A stretch of DNA of 64,000 nucleotides from Paenibacillus_T sp033239625 (GTDB taxonomy: Bacteria > Bacillota > Bacilli > Paenibacillales > Paenibacillaceae): contig NZ_BTCK01000007.1 in assembly GCF_033239625.1 (NCBI RefSeq), positions 112,887-176,886 on the forward strand, written 5' to 3'. The position numbers were made by a program, and so were the translations under genes. Shown piece after piece: positions 37,301 to 45,747 of this stretch (position 1 is its first letter; each line of letters starts with the position of its first letter). The notes under the pieces are model-generated. The model had not been told where the DNA came from. It did no database searches and saw only the letters and a program-made list of their open reading frames with translations.

Positions 37301-39098
37301 CGGGCATGCATATGCAGAGACCGGAATCGAGCAGTACATGGTGCCGGCGACGGAGGAAGGGTTCCTGCGGCTGCTTCAAGCGGTTGAAGACAGCGCTGTA
37401 AGTCAGCTGATCCATCTATGGCCGCTGTCGGATACGGATGAGTCCGCTGGCGTCGAGTCCTTGTTGACTGGTATGGAGCGAGGCGTATACAGCTTGTTCC
37501 AACTCGCGAAAGCATTCACTGAGGCGAAGTGGAAGCAGCCGATGTCATGGATCGTAGCGACGAACGGTGCGGCAAGCGTCGACGGCACGGAGCAGAACAT
37601 TCACCCGCATCATGCAGCAATCGCGGGGCTCAGCAAGGTGTTGAATCAGGAATATCCGAACCTTGCGGTGAGATGCGTGGATGTATACGGTACAGACGCC
37701 GCTGCTGCGATCGTGCAGGAGGCTGAAGCAGGGGACAACGAGGTGCAGACACCGCAAGTCGCGTATCGCGGCGGCGTTCGCTACACGCTCGAGGTTGCGC
37801 CGCTGGAGCTGAATCGGAATGAAGAGAAGGGGGTAACGCTCCATGAGGGCGGCGTCTACCTCATCACTGGCGGTACAGGCGGCATCGGACTGGAAGCCGC
37901 ACGCTATTTGGCTCGGATGAAACGTATCAAGCTCGTAATGATCAATCGCAGCGAGCTTCCAGAGCGGGAACAGTGGGCATCGCTGCTCGCTGAACCTGCA
38001 GCCGATGTGAGACTTGCGGCCAAGCTGCAGGCAATCCGTGAGATCGAGCTTTCCGGCAGCAACGTGTTCGCTTACAGCGCCGACGTTGCCAACGAAGCCC
38101 AGATGTCGAAGCTGATCGCTGGAATTCGCACCGGCCACGGTCCGATTCGCGGCATCATTCATGCTGCAGGCGTGGCGGGCGATGGTTATCTGATGCTGAA
38201 GGACCGCAGCACGTTCGAGAGCGTACTCGCTCCGAAGATCGTGGGCACTTGGCTTCTGGATTCCCTTACGGCCTCAGACGATGTCGATTTCTTCGTTATG
38301 TGCTCATCCGTTACGGCAATTACAGGCGGGCCGGGTCAGAGCGATTATACGGCGGCGAATCAATACATGGATGCTTTCGCTTATCAACGCAGGTTAAGAG
38401 GACGACACGCTTTATCGATCAACTGGCCGGCCTGGAAAGAGACGGGGATGGCGGTCGACTACGGCGTACAAGACGCTCCGGGCGTCTGGATGCCGGTTCG
38501 TACCAGCAAAGCGATCGCGCAGCTCGATGAGCTGCTGAAGCATGACGTACCGCAGGCGATCGTCGGAGAATTCGATTACGAGGTAACGCACCAGCTGCTT
38601 GATCAATTGCCGTTCCGGCTGGGGAACACCATTATGAGCAGCATGAGAAGAGCGCTCGCCCATAAGCCATTCGCTCAGCAGCGGCAGCAGGAGCCGGATT
38701 CGCCTCAGCAGCGGACCATCCGCCTGCTCGGCAAGCCTGAGCAGGATATCACGGAAACCGAATGGCAGGTCGGCGCGATCTGGGCTTCCGTGCTTGGGCT
38801 CAAAGAACTTGACTTGTACGAGAACTTCAACGATATGGGGGGCGACTCTATACTGGCTGCGCAATTGTATCGGAAGATGGACCATCAATTTCCGAAGCGC
38901 CTTCATATATCGGACATATTCAGCTATTCCAGCGTCTACGAAATGGCAGGCTACTTGGACCCGAGCGATCGTGCGGCGGCGTCGTCCGCTCAGTCCGATG
39001 CCGCTGCCGAGGATGACGAGTACGATGCGCTGTTGCAGAAGCTCATTAATGGGGAGCTGTCGCCGGAGGAAGCGTCATTAATGCTAATGGAGGGTTAA
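34302..39098 (+). CDS. trans-AT polyketide synthase, KS-DH-KR-ACP
   Basis: The 1598-residue protein has a ketosynthase with DTACSST (Cys207), HGTGTRLGDP and NIGHLDNCAG. The dehydratase has His696 in HKVLDHYVVPG, where Asp replaces the first Gly of HxxxGxxxxP, and Asp862 in HPALMDCAAN. Activity is likely but not certain. The ketoreductase has GGTGGIG, Tyr1349 in SDYTAAN, and GVAGDG, a B-type pattern that fits dehydration. The ACP has FNDMGGDS (Ser1516). The C-terminus is a helical docking element, LLQKLINGELSPEEASLML. The N-terminus lacks one, and the preceding assembly-line protein (the NRPS) ends in a half-condensation domain. Confidence 0.93.
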   Translation: MAIDLLGSRRRASQSAAANTPFQLNHVAKKDIAVIGMGGKFAAADSVHEYWQLLRSGTDGNREFPAGRRRDIQPYLSYLLDMGFSEEGLQYSFGGFLPEIDKFDYGLFQLSPREAALMDPKQRVLLEMMWTAIEDAGYGGDKLRGSRTGVFVGESNDFYDDYRQHLLLQDVDDYGHSVVSNINSITASRIAYLFDLKGPSLMIDTACSSTLVAIHMACQSIRNQECDMALAGGVNVLLTPYRGEKRWEIGIQASDGRAKTFDDTSDGTGTGEGAGVVLLKPLYKALEDRDPIHAIIKGSAINQDGRSAGLTTPNAAAQEEVIVRAWKDAGVEPETISYIEAHGTGTRLGDPIEINGIGRAFSRFTGKKQFCAVGSVKTNIGHLDNCAGIAGFIKCVLALKHKELPPSLHFRTPNRKIPFADSPVYVNDTLQPWVSETSERRCGISSYGLSGTNCHLVLEEAPKREQLELPASRAARLFTVSARTEEGIRSLIDSYLRHWEENGLPSLADCCYTAAAGRGHYSHRLAMTVDSSEALRDRLAELRGSTLATDERRGIYYGVHKVVSGKKNTLASDERTESEKALLDKQCAELLERYTAAPSDQALAPIALVYVEGAHVSWGALYIGEQVRSIHMPVYPFQKARCWMEAAEQGSSERNRMRENDAMLHPVVHRCAAETPEFSVYATSFSIDTHWVLSEHKVLDHYVVPGTTYLEMVREIGSRMLRTQQVQLSGVTFLSPFIVRDGETLEAQAIMKHADGCLPFTIVSRRSEDTEWVTHAEGQVRAIDAATAVREFVSLDSIRGRCSRVEVIDYDHVPAGAIQTGPRWDNVERVYIGEREAMLKLVLPAAYTSDLDSYALHPALMDCAANAANLAFGGGTYLPFMYKDIRVFGPTPGIFYSHVRKLNAHNGGETETFDIDLLDESGRPFVIIREYTIKKVHAEKKLGHAPGDLYQLKWTPTPSRHSNKQTKDAAVLILKDSFGIGDAVAANLRSGGTKVIEASLGHAYAETGIEQYMVPATEEGFLRLLQAVEDSAVSQLIHLWPLSDTDESAGVESLLTGMERGVYSLFQLAKAFTEAKWKQPMSWIVATNGAASVDGTEQNIHPHHAAIAGLSKVLNQEYPNLAVRCVDVYGTDAAAAIVQEAEAGDNEVQTPQVAYRGGVRYTLEVAPLELNRNEEKGVTLHEGGVYLITGGTGGIGLEAARYLARMKRIKLVMINRSELPEREQWASLLAEPAADVRLAAKLQAIREIELSGSNVFAYSADVANEAQMSKLIAGIRTGHGPIRGIIHAAGVAGDGYLMLKDRSTFESVLAPKIVGTWLLDSLTASDDVDFFVMCSSVTAITGGPGQSDYTAANQYMDAFAYQRRLRGRHALSINWPAWKETGMAVDYGVQDAPGVWMPVRTSKAIAQLDELLKHDVPQAIVGEFDYEVTHQLLDQLPFRLGNTIMSSMRRALAHKPFAQQRQQEPDSPQQRTIRLLGKPEQDITETEWQVGAIWASVLGLKELDLYENFNDMGGDSILAAQLYRKMDHQFPKRLHISDIFSYSSVYEMAGYLDPSDRAAASSAQSDAAAEDDEYDALLQKLINGELSPEEASLMLMEG

Positions 39099-39101
39099 CC
39101 T

Positions 39102-42100
39102 ATGCAATTGGTTAAGCAGTATATTTTGGAGAATGCGGCGAGCCAGCAGCTGTCGCCGCAGGATGCGAAAGCGATGCTGAAGGAGATCGCCGCTTCGAAT
39201 GCGCGGAGAAGCCATGAGGATATCGCGATCATCGGCATCTCGGGCAAGCTGCCCGGTGCCGGCAACATGGACGAATACTGGGATAATCTGCAGCAAGGCA
39301 AATCCTGCATCGGCAGCTTTCCAGAGAGCAGGGCCTATGAGTGGATCGATGCGCTGAACAATGAACGAGTCATGGAATTCATGACCGGCCAGTCGCTTCC
39401 GAAAGGCGTGAGGGCGGAGGATGTCGTCGGCGGCGTCGGCGGTTTCCTGGATGAAATCGATAAGTTTGACGCGGCTTTCTTCAAAATCTCCGCCCGGGAA
39501 GCGAAGTATATCGATCCTGCCCATCGCTTATTCCTGGAGACGGCATGGGAAGCGATCGAAGACGCGGGCTACGGCGGCAGCAAAATATACGGAACTAACA
39601 CTGGCGTATTCGTCGGCAAAGACCACGCTACACTGCCGATGTATCGCTTGATGACTGAGCCGGATCAGATGCATCTGACCGGATCTTGGCCGGGCATTCT
39701 GTCGAGCCGCCTGTCATACCTGTTTAACCTGAGAGGTCCGAGCATCGTCTTCGATACGGCCTGCTCGGCCGGATTAGTAGCTCTGCATCAAGCGTGCCAA
39801 GCGCTTCGCAACAAGGAATGCGACATGGCGGTCGTCGGCGGCGTGCAGGTGCAGTATATGGCGATGAAGGAAGAGAGCGGCCCGATGGATCTGGGCATGG
39901 TCGAATCCGATACCAGCCTCGTATGCACGTTCGACAAGGATGCCAACGGCACGGTCTGGGGCGAAGGCGTTGTCAGCTTCGTGCTGAAGCCGCTGGCCAA
40001 AGCGCAAGCCGACCGCGATTTGATCCACGCGGTAATCAAAGGCAGCGCAATCAACAACGACGGCGCTTCCAATGGCATTACAGCGCCTAACGCGAAGGCG
40101 CAGGAAGACGTTATTATGCGCGCTTGGGAAGACGCGGACATCCATCCGGATACGATCCAATACATTGAAGCGCACGGAACGGGAACGTCGCTTGGGGACC
40201 CGATCGAGATCAGCGGCCTGACGAATGCGTTCGGCAAGTACACGAGCCGCAAGCAGTTCTGCGGCATCGGTTCGGTCAAGACGAGCATCGGGCACACCGT
40301 TGCCGCATCCGGACTTGCAGCTCTCGCGAAAGTCGTACTCAGTCTTAAAAATCGCAAGATGCCGGCGAACCTCAATTTCCGCCAACCAAATCCATATATT
40401 AACTTTCCGGATTCGCCGCTGTATGTGAACGACGTGCTGGCCGACTGGCCAAGAGGCGCCGCGCCGCGGCGAGCGGGAGTCAGCTCCTTCGGATTCAGCG
40501 GTACGAATGCGCACGTGATCGTGGAAGAGGCGCCGGAACAGCCGGCTTCGGCAGCGGCGAGCGCGAATGCAGCTCCAGCGGTGCAGGTTCTTACGATATC
40601 CGCGAAGAACGAGCACGTACTTCGTGCTTACATTGACCGGTACGCCGAGTTCTTGAAACGCCAGCCGGATGCGAGGTTAGAAGATGTATGCTTTACGGCC
40701 AATACGGGGCGCGGGCATTACACGCATCGCGTTGCGCTGTTGGCGCTAACGGCCGGCGAGCTGAGAGCAAGCCTGCGGCAGCTGCAGGAAGGCGGTTTGC
40801 ACACGGACGCGGAAGCGGGCATTTGGTACGGGCAGCATTTCATCGTGTCGGAGAACCAGAAGACAGCTGAGGCTGGCGCTATTACGGCCGGCGCCTTGAA
40901 GAAGCTGTCTGCGGAAGCGGCGCCTCTGGTCGGGCGCTTGAACGATGCTGATCTTAATAACAGCCGCTCTGCAGCAGCAGAGCTGTGCCAGCATTATGTC
41001 AAAGGGGCTGATATCCATTGGGAAGAAGTGTATAGAAATTCACATCGATCCCGAGTTCGAATCCCGGTATACCCGCTGGAAAGAGTACGGACGTGGGCAG
41101 AAACAAAAGTATTTACCAACGGTGACGGCGCGCAAAGCGCGAAGACCTATGTACACCCGCTGGTGGATCGGAAGCTAGTGGATTCGATTGATCAGACGAT
41201 TTTTGAGTCGAATCTGAGCGTCGATACGCACTGGATGCTCAAGGAGCATCGGTTCATGGGCAGCTATATCATACCAGGCGTGACGTACTTGGAATGGGGC
41301 AGAGAAGTATGCGCCTCGGTTATGGGAACATCTTCGCTGGAGCTCCGCGATGTGTACTTTATGTCGCCGCTCGTCGTCGCAGAAGGAGATGCGAGAAGCG
41401 TTCAGGCGATCGTCAAGAAGGAAAGCGACCATCTGAAGTTCACGATCGCAAGCCGCTCCGATTCGGACGAGAGTCAATGGATCATTCACTCGGAAGGCAA
41501 AGCGTATCGGCTTGAATCGAGCGTACAGCCGAAGCTGGATATGGCGGCGATCCGCAGCCGCACACCGATCAGCAGACCGATCGGCGAGTTCAACCCGGAA
41601 GCGAAAAGCTTCTACCTTGGCTATCACTGGGACAATCTCGTCGCCGCAAGCGCAGATGCGGAGGAGAACGAAGTGCTGCTGCAGCTGCGTCTGCGCGATG
41701 AGTATGTACACGAGATGGAGCAGTTCGAGTATCATCCGTCGATTCTCGATAACGCGGTGAATCCGATGATTAAGTTTCTGGACGACGTGTATCTGCCGTT
41801 CACGTTCAAGAAGTTCCAGATGTTCGGCAGAATGCCGAAGACGCTCTACAGCTACTTCCGAAAGAAAGACGGCGATCAAGAGAAGAAGGCGACGCTTGCC
41901 TATAACATTACGTTGGCCGATGCGGAAGGGAATGTTGTCGCAGAGATCGAGGATTACTCGATCAAGCGGATGGGCGCAATGGAACAGATGAAATTCCGAA
42001 TGGAGAACAATCGCGGCGACCATCTGAACAAGCTGTCCTGGGTATCGGAGCCGCTTGCGGCAGATACGGCAGCAGCGGAGCATAACAGCATCATGGTCAT

Positions 42101-43946
42101 CAAGGGTGCAGGCGATTATTCGGATGCGATTGCAGACGCTTACCGTTCGCAAGGCGCAGAAGTGATCGAAGTGCAATTCGGGGATGCGTTCCAAGCGATT
42201 AACAGCCATCGATATATCATCGCCGCCGAAGAAGCGGATTACAGGCAGCTGCTGAATGCGGTGAGATCGATTCCTTTCACCCAAATCGTGCACGCGGCAG
42301 CGCTGGCAGGCGGAGAGGCGGTTGCGTCCCCGACGCAATTGTCCGAGCGGCTGGACCGCGGCGTGTACAGCCTTTTCCGTTTGACGAGAGCATTGCTCGC
42401 CGAGAAGGTAGGCCGCCCGCTCGATATTGTGCTGCTGACCGAATATATGAACGAAGTGGACGGTTCGGAGCAGCGCATCGAGCCGCACAACGCGGCATTG
42501 ATGGGACTTGGCAAAGTGCTCAAGGATGAGTACGGCGCGCTTGCGGCGCGCTGCGTCGATATCGATTCGGTTACTTCCGCCGGCAAGGTTATGGAGGAAC
42601 TCAAGGCGCAGTCGACGCCTTATGCGGTCGCTTACCGTAACGGCGAGCGGTTCGTCCAAGAGTTCGGCAGGGTGGAGTTGAAGGATTATCCGATCGAGCC
42701 GGTCGAGCTGCGCGAGGAAGGCTGCTATATCATCACGGGCGGCACAGGCGGACTTGGGCTTGAGATTGCCAAATACTTGGCACGCAAGAAACCGATCCAG
42801 CTTGTTCTGATGAACCGGACGGAGCTTCCGCCAAGAGAACAGTGGGAGTCGATAATCGCGGGGAGCGGCAGCAAGAAACTGCAGAAGAAGCTGGAAGAGC
42901 TTATCGCGATCGAGCAGGTCGGCGCTAAGGTGCAATGCCTGGCGGTAGACGTCGCGGACCTAGCGGCCATGAGCGACGTGGCAGATAGACTTCGCGGGCA
43001 GTACGGCTCAATTAACGGCATCGTGCACGCGGCAGGCGTAGCAGGCGACGGCTTCATCATTAAGAAGGATGAGAAGACATTTACAGAGGTGCTCAGCCCC
43101 AAAATAATCGGAACATGGGTGCTTGATCTCGTCACGGAAGCCGACCGCCCAGACTTCTTCATCTCGTTCTCCTCGATTGCCTCGATGCTTGGCGGTCCGG
43201 GACAAGGCGATTACACCGCGGCCAACTCGTACCTGGACGCGTACACGCCATACCGGAATCGGAAAGGGCTTCGCACCGTGTCGATCAACTGGCCGTCGTG
43301 GAAAGAGACCGGCATGGCGGTAGATTACGGCATGGCTCACGAAGACGGCTTGTTCCTTCCGATCGGAACGGCGCAGGCGCTTGAAGTAATGGACAGCGTG
43401 TTGAGCTACACCGTTCCGTCGCTGCTTCCGGGCGAAGTGAATTTCCCGCTCATCCTGAAGCTTGGCGGCGAGCTGCCGATGCGCGTATCCAAGCAGATTT
43501 TGAGCCAGCTCGATAAGCATTCCCGTTCCTTCGTCAATGGCGGATCGGCGCAAGGCAAGAAGAAGGTGCGCGAGCAAGTGCTCCTCAAGGGCAAGGATGC
43601 GTTCTCCAAGACGGAGAACAAGCTGGGGTTAATTTGGGCGCAGGTGCTCGATCTGGACGACATCAATGTGTTCGATCACTTCAATGACTTGGGCGGCGAT
43701 TCGATTCTTTCCATCCAGCTCTTCAAAGAGATTAATGGCGCATATCCGGGATTGATGGAAATATCGGATATATTCACGTACTCGACTGTCGCGGAGCAGG
43801 CGAACTTCATTGCGTCCAAGCAGCAGCCTTCGGCGGAGCTGGATGAAGAACAGCTGAAGCAGATGCTCGATGCGCTTGCCGACGGTACTGCAAGCGTCGA
43901 AGAAGGGCTGGCTATCGTTACCGGGGAGGGAAGTGAGGCAGAGTGA
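39102..43946 (+). CDS. trans-AT polyketide synthase, KS-DH-KR-ACP, terminal module
   Basis: The 1614-residue protein begins 3 bp after the previous stop with a docking element (VKQYILENAASQQLSPQDA, residues 4-22). The ketosynthase has DTACSAG (Cys221), HGTGTSLGDP and SIGHTVAASG. The dehydratase has an intact HRFMGSYIIPG (His716) and Asp883 in HPSILDNAVN. The ketoreductase has GGTGGLG, Tyr1371 in GDYTAAN and B-type GVAGDG. The ACP has FNDLGGDS (Ser1534). It ends with a docking-like tail, LKQMLDALADGTASVEEGLA, although no PKS follows. There is no thioesterase or terminal condensation domain. The next protein, an MBL-fold hydrolase, overlaps by 4 bp. Confidence 0.93.
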   Translation: MQLVKQYILENAASQQLSPQDAKAMLKEIAASNARRSHEDIAIIGISGKLPGAGNMDEYWDNLQQGKSCIGSFPESRAYEWIDALNNERVMEFMTGQSLPKGVRAEDVVGGVGGFLDEIDKFDAAFFKISAREAKYIDPAHRLFLETAWEAIEDAGYGGSKIYGTNTGVFVGKDHATLPMYRLMTEPDQMHLTGSWPGILSSRLSYLFNLRGPSIVFDTACSAGLVALHQACQALRNKECDMAVVGGVQVQYMAMKEESGPMDLGMVESDTSLVCTFDKDANGTVWGEGVVSFVLKPLAKAQADRDLIHAVIKGSAINNDGASNGITAPNAKAQEDVIMRAWEDADIHPDTIQYIEAHGTGTSLGDPIEISGLTNAFGKYTSRKQFCGIGSVKTSIGHTVAASGLAALAKVVLSLKNRKMPANLNFRQPNPYINFPDSPLYVNDVLADWPRGAAPRRAGVSSFGFSGTNAHVIVEEAPEQPASAAASANAAPAVQVLTISAKNEHVLRAYIDRYAEFLKRQPDARLEDVCFTANTGRGHYTHRVALLALTAGELRASLRQLQEGGLHTDAEAGIWYGQHFIVSENQKTAEAGAITAGALKKLSAEAAPLVGRLNDADLNNSRSAAAELCQHYVKGADIHWEEVYRNSHRSRVRIPVYPLERVRTWAETKVFTNGDGAQSAKTYVHPLVDRKLVDSIDQTIFESNLSVDTHWMLKEHRFMGSYIIPGVTYLEWGREVCASVMGTSSLELRDVYFMSPLVVAEGDARSVQAIVKKESDHLKFTIASRSDSDESQWIIHSEGKAYRLESSVQPKLDMAAIRSRTPISRPIGEFNPEAKSFYLGYHWDNLVAASADAEENEVLLQLRLRDEYVHEMEQFEYHPSILDNAVNPMIKFLDDVYLPFTFKKFQMFGRMPKTLYSYFRKKDGDQEKKATLAYNITLADAEGNVVAEIEDYSIKRMGAMEQMKFRMENNRGDHLNKLSWVSEPLAADTAAAEHNSIMVIKGAGDYSDAIADAYRSQGAEVIEVQFGDAFQAINSHRYIIAAEEADYRQLLNAVRSIPFTQIVHAAALAGGEAVASPTQLSERLDRGVYSLFRLTRALLAEKVGRPLDIVLLTEYMNEVDGSEQRIEPHNAALMGLGKVLKDEYGALAARCVDIDSVTSAGKVMEELKAQSTPYAVAYRNGERFVQEFGRVELKDYPIEPVELREEGCYIITGGTGGLGLEIAKYLARKKPIQLVLMNRTELPPREQWESIIAGSGSKKLQKKLEELIAIEQVGAKVQCLAVDVADLAAMSDVADRLRGQYGSINGIVHAAGVAGDGFIIKKDEKTFTEVLSPKIIGTWVLDLVTEADRPDFFISFSSIASMLGGPGQGDYTAANSYLDAYTPYRNRKGLRTVSINWPSWKETGMAVDYGMAHEDGLFLPIGTAQALEVMDSVLSYTVPSLLPGEVNFPLILKLGGELPMRVSKQILSQLDKHSRSFVNGGSAQGKKKVREQVLLKGKDAFSKTENKLGLIWAQVLDLDDINVFDHFNDLGGDSILSIQLFKEINGAYPGLMEISDIFTYSTVAEQANFIASKQQPSAELDEEQLKQMLDALADGTASVEEGLAIVTGEGSEAE

Positions 43947-44833
43947 GAGAGCTGCTGTCGCTCAAACAGCATATTCTGAACAGCGTTGGCAAGCACGAGC
44001 TGTCTAAGGATGCTGCATTCATTCTCATTACGCGATTGGCAGGCATCGAGAGCATGAGCGAGGCGGATCGCGTGATGGATACTCTCGCCGGACAATTGCA
44101 GGAGATCGGTGCGATCCGCAATTACTGGATGGAGCTGACCAAGGAGCAGCGAGATGAGTCGGTCAGGCTGTCTGGCATGCTGCAAGCGGAAGGACCGGAA
44201 ATAACGATCGTGCCCGATGGTCCGATGGGCTCGAATGGCTACATTGCAACAAGCGAAGGAGAAGGGATCATCATAGATCCCGGCTCCTCCTTCGATACCA
44301 TTTGGCCGATCGTTCAGCGGTGCAATGCATCATTCAAGTACATCGTAATCACGCATGGGCATTTCGACCATATGGGCTGCATGGAACAACTGAAGGAAGC
44401 GACAGGCGCATTGACGGTGCTGCATCGTCTCGACCTGCCAGCGCTGACGCAGCCGGTGCTGAATGGCTCCTTCCTGTTCTCCAGTACGAAAAAAACGACG
44501 TTCCAGCCGATCGATGTTACAGTAAACGGCGGCGAGATTCTCGAAGCGGGAGGGTATCGTTACGAGGTTATCCATACGCCCGGTCATACGATCGGGAGCA
44601 TCTGCCTGAAGGTCGGGCGGCGGTTGTTCTCCGGGGATATGCTGTTCGCCGACCATGATGAGCACGTTGGGCCGATTACCGGCAATGGGTTTGATCTAGA
44701 GCGATCTTATCGGAGTCTATGCCGGCAGATGGACGGCGCCTTTCTCGTCTATCCCGGTCACGGCTCGCCGATCTGGGTTGACGAAGAGGCGCAGCGCAAG
44801 TACTTGGCAGCTTCGTCTGATCATCCCGCATAA
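43943..44833 (+). CDS. metallo-beta-lactamase-fold hydrolase with N-terminal PKS docking-like element
   Basis: The 296-residue protein has all MBL metal ligands: HGHFDHMG (HxHxDH), HTPGHTIGS, FSGDMLF and YPGHGSP. This suggests a glyoxalase II/thioesterase-like dinuclear zinc site. The first 35 residues (LKQHILNSVGKHELSKDAAF) resemble the N-terminal docking helices of two PKSs in this operon. It starts with GTG inside the stop of the terminal PKS gene (GTGA overlap), so translation is coupled. I infer that it docks on the terminal PKS and hydrolyses the finished chain. An editing or detoxifying role, as for BaeB-like enzymes, remains possible. Confidence 0.9.
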   Translation: MRELLSLKQHILNSVGKHELSKDAAFILITRLAGIESMSEADRVMDTLAGQLQEIGAIRNYWMELTKEQRDESVRLSGMLQAEGPEITIVPDGPMGSNGYIATSEGEGIIIDPGSSFDTIWPIVQRCNASFKYIVITHGHFDHMGCMEQLKEATGALTVLHRLDLPALTQPVLNGSFLFSSTKKTTFQPIDVTVNGGEILEAGGYRYEVIHTPGHTIGSICLKVGRRLFSGDMLFADHDEHVGPITGNGFDLERSYRSLCRQMDGAFLVYPGHGSPIWVDEEAQRKYLAASSDHPA

Positions 44834-44862
44834 ATTCATTTTGGACATAAGGGGCAGTGCAT

Positions 44863-45567
44863 ATGGGTCATCCCACAGGAGTCGAGATTGGCATAGAAAT
44901 CAATGCCGTAAGAATTCCGAAGGAAATCGACGGGAACCTGTTTTTGTCCTTGCTGCCATTGGTTTCTGAGGAGAAAAGACGAAGGATTGAACGATTCGTT
45001 TATCGCGAAGATGCGCTTCGCGCGCTGCTGGGCGAGATGCTCGTGCGCAGAATCATTCAGACGAAGCTGGGCTTATCTAACGATGAAATCCGATTCAAGC
45101 GGAATCGTTACGGCAAGCCTTTCTTGGAAAACTGCGAGGACTGTTATTTCAATATCTCTCATTCCGGCGAATGGGTAGTCGGCGTCATTCATTCCAAGCC
45201 GATCGGCATTGATGTCGAGCAGATCCAAACGATCGATCTGGAAATCGCTCAGCGCTTTTTCGCCGAGGAAGAGTATAGGGCAATGCAGAACAGACCCGAT
45301 ATCGAGAGGCAGTCATTCTTCTACGATATGTGGACGCTAAAGGAAAGTTATATGAAGGCGATCGGGAAAGGGTTGTCCGTTCCGCTCGATTCGTTCTCCA
45401 TTCAGATCGTATCGAAGGATGAGATTCGGCTGACCGAAGGCGAGAAGGCTGCCAATTACCATTTCAAGCAATATGATATCGATCCCGGCTATAAGCTGTC
45501 TGTTTGTGCGGAGAGCGACCGATTCCCAAGTCGAGTAACGATGCTGGATTGGCGGGAAGTTTGTTAA
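44863..45567 (+). CDS. Sfp-type 4'-phosphopantetheinyl transferase
   Basis: The 234-residue protein has the Sfp-type motifs GIDVEQI (magnesium-binding Asp and Glu) and WTLKESYMKAIGKGL (WxxKES), plus the upstream FNISHSGEWVVG. It transfers phosphopantetheine from CoA to the carrier domains of this cluster; six are encoded here, five in the megaenzymes and one discrete. ATG 44863 is preferred, with AAGGGG 8 nt upstream; an in-frame GTG at 44857 is too close to it. It appears to be the last gene of the long operon. Confidence 0.94.
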   Translation: MGHPTGVEIGIEINAVRIPKEIDGNLFLSLLPLVSEEKRRRIERFVYREDALRALLGEMLVRRIIQTKLGLSNDEIRFKRNRYGKPFLENCEDCYFNISHSGEWVVGVIHSKPIGIDVEQIQTIDLEIAQRFFAEEEYRAMQNRPDIERQSFFYDMWTLKESYMKAIGKGLSVPLDSFSIQIVSKDEIRLTEGEKAANYHFKQYDIDPGYKLSVCAESDRFPSRVTMLDWREVC

Positions 45568-45673
45568 TAGTCGTGGTTTACGTTTACGTTCCGATACGGT
45601 TTTTCCGCAATATTGGCGCAATCGGTTTAGGGTATTCTCGAGACCTGTTGTCGGTTAGCTAGTATATAACCTG

Positions 45674-45683
45674 TTGCTATACT
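45674..45683 (+). promoter_or_regulatory. extended -10 promoter before the DHA2 exporter gene
   Basis: TTGCTATACT contains an extended -10 (TG-C-TATACT, -10 at 45678-45683), with a poor -35 (TTAGCT at 45655-45660). The element resembles TGCTACACT and TGCTACATT before the ABC and PKS operons. ACCTGTTG occurs twice upstream (45643 and 45669), but not at 21-bp spacing. The leader has ACCGTTAAG at 45720-45728, a full match to the LytTR consensus, downstream of the start. I could not identify a clear terminator in the 180-bp gap after the PPTase gene. Confidence 0.4.
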
Positions 45684-45747
45684 GTTAGGAGGAACAATGA
45701 AATAATAACGGCGGTCTTGACCGTTAAGTCGCAGGAGTGATCAAGGA

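Noticed and set aside
41175..42935. A 586-codon open frame on the minus strand inside the terminal PKS gene, and similar long minus-strand frames at 873-2165, 13960-14733 and 18696-19415
   Set aside because: They lie wholly opposite well-supported coding domains, have His/Arg/Leu/Gln-rich products without recognisable motifs, and arise from GC-biased third codon positions.
34302..43946. Integral AT, enoylreductase, methyltransferase or thioesterase domains in the PKSs
   Set aside because: I looked for GHSxG, enoylreductase nucleotide-binding and SAM motifs and found none beyond the KS, DH, KR and ACP signatures.
45591..45625. A terminator after the PPTase gene
   Set aside because: CCGAT and ATCGG arms are only 5 bp with a long loop and no U-tract in the right place.
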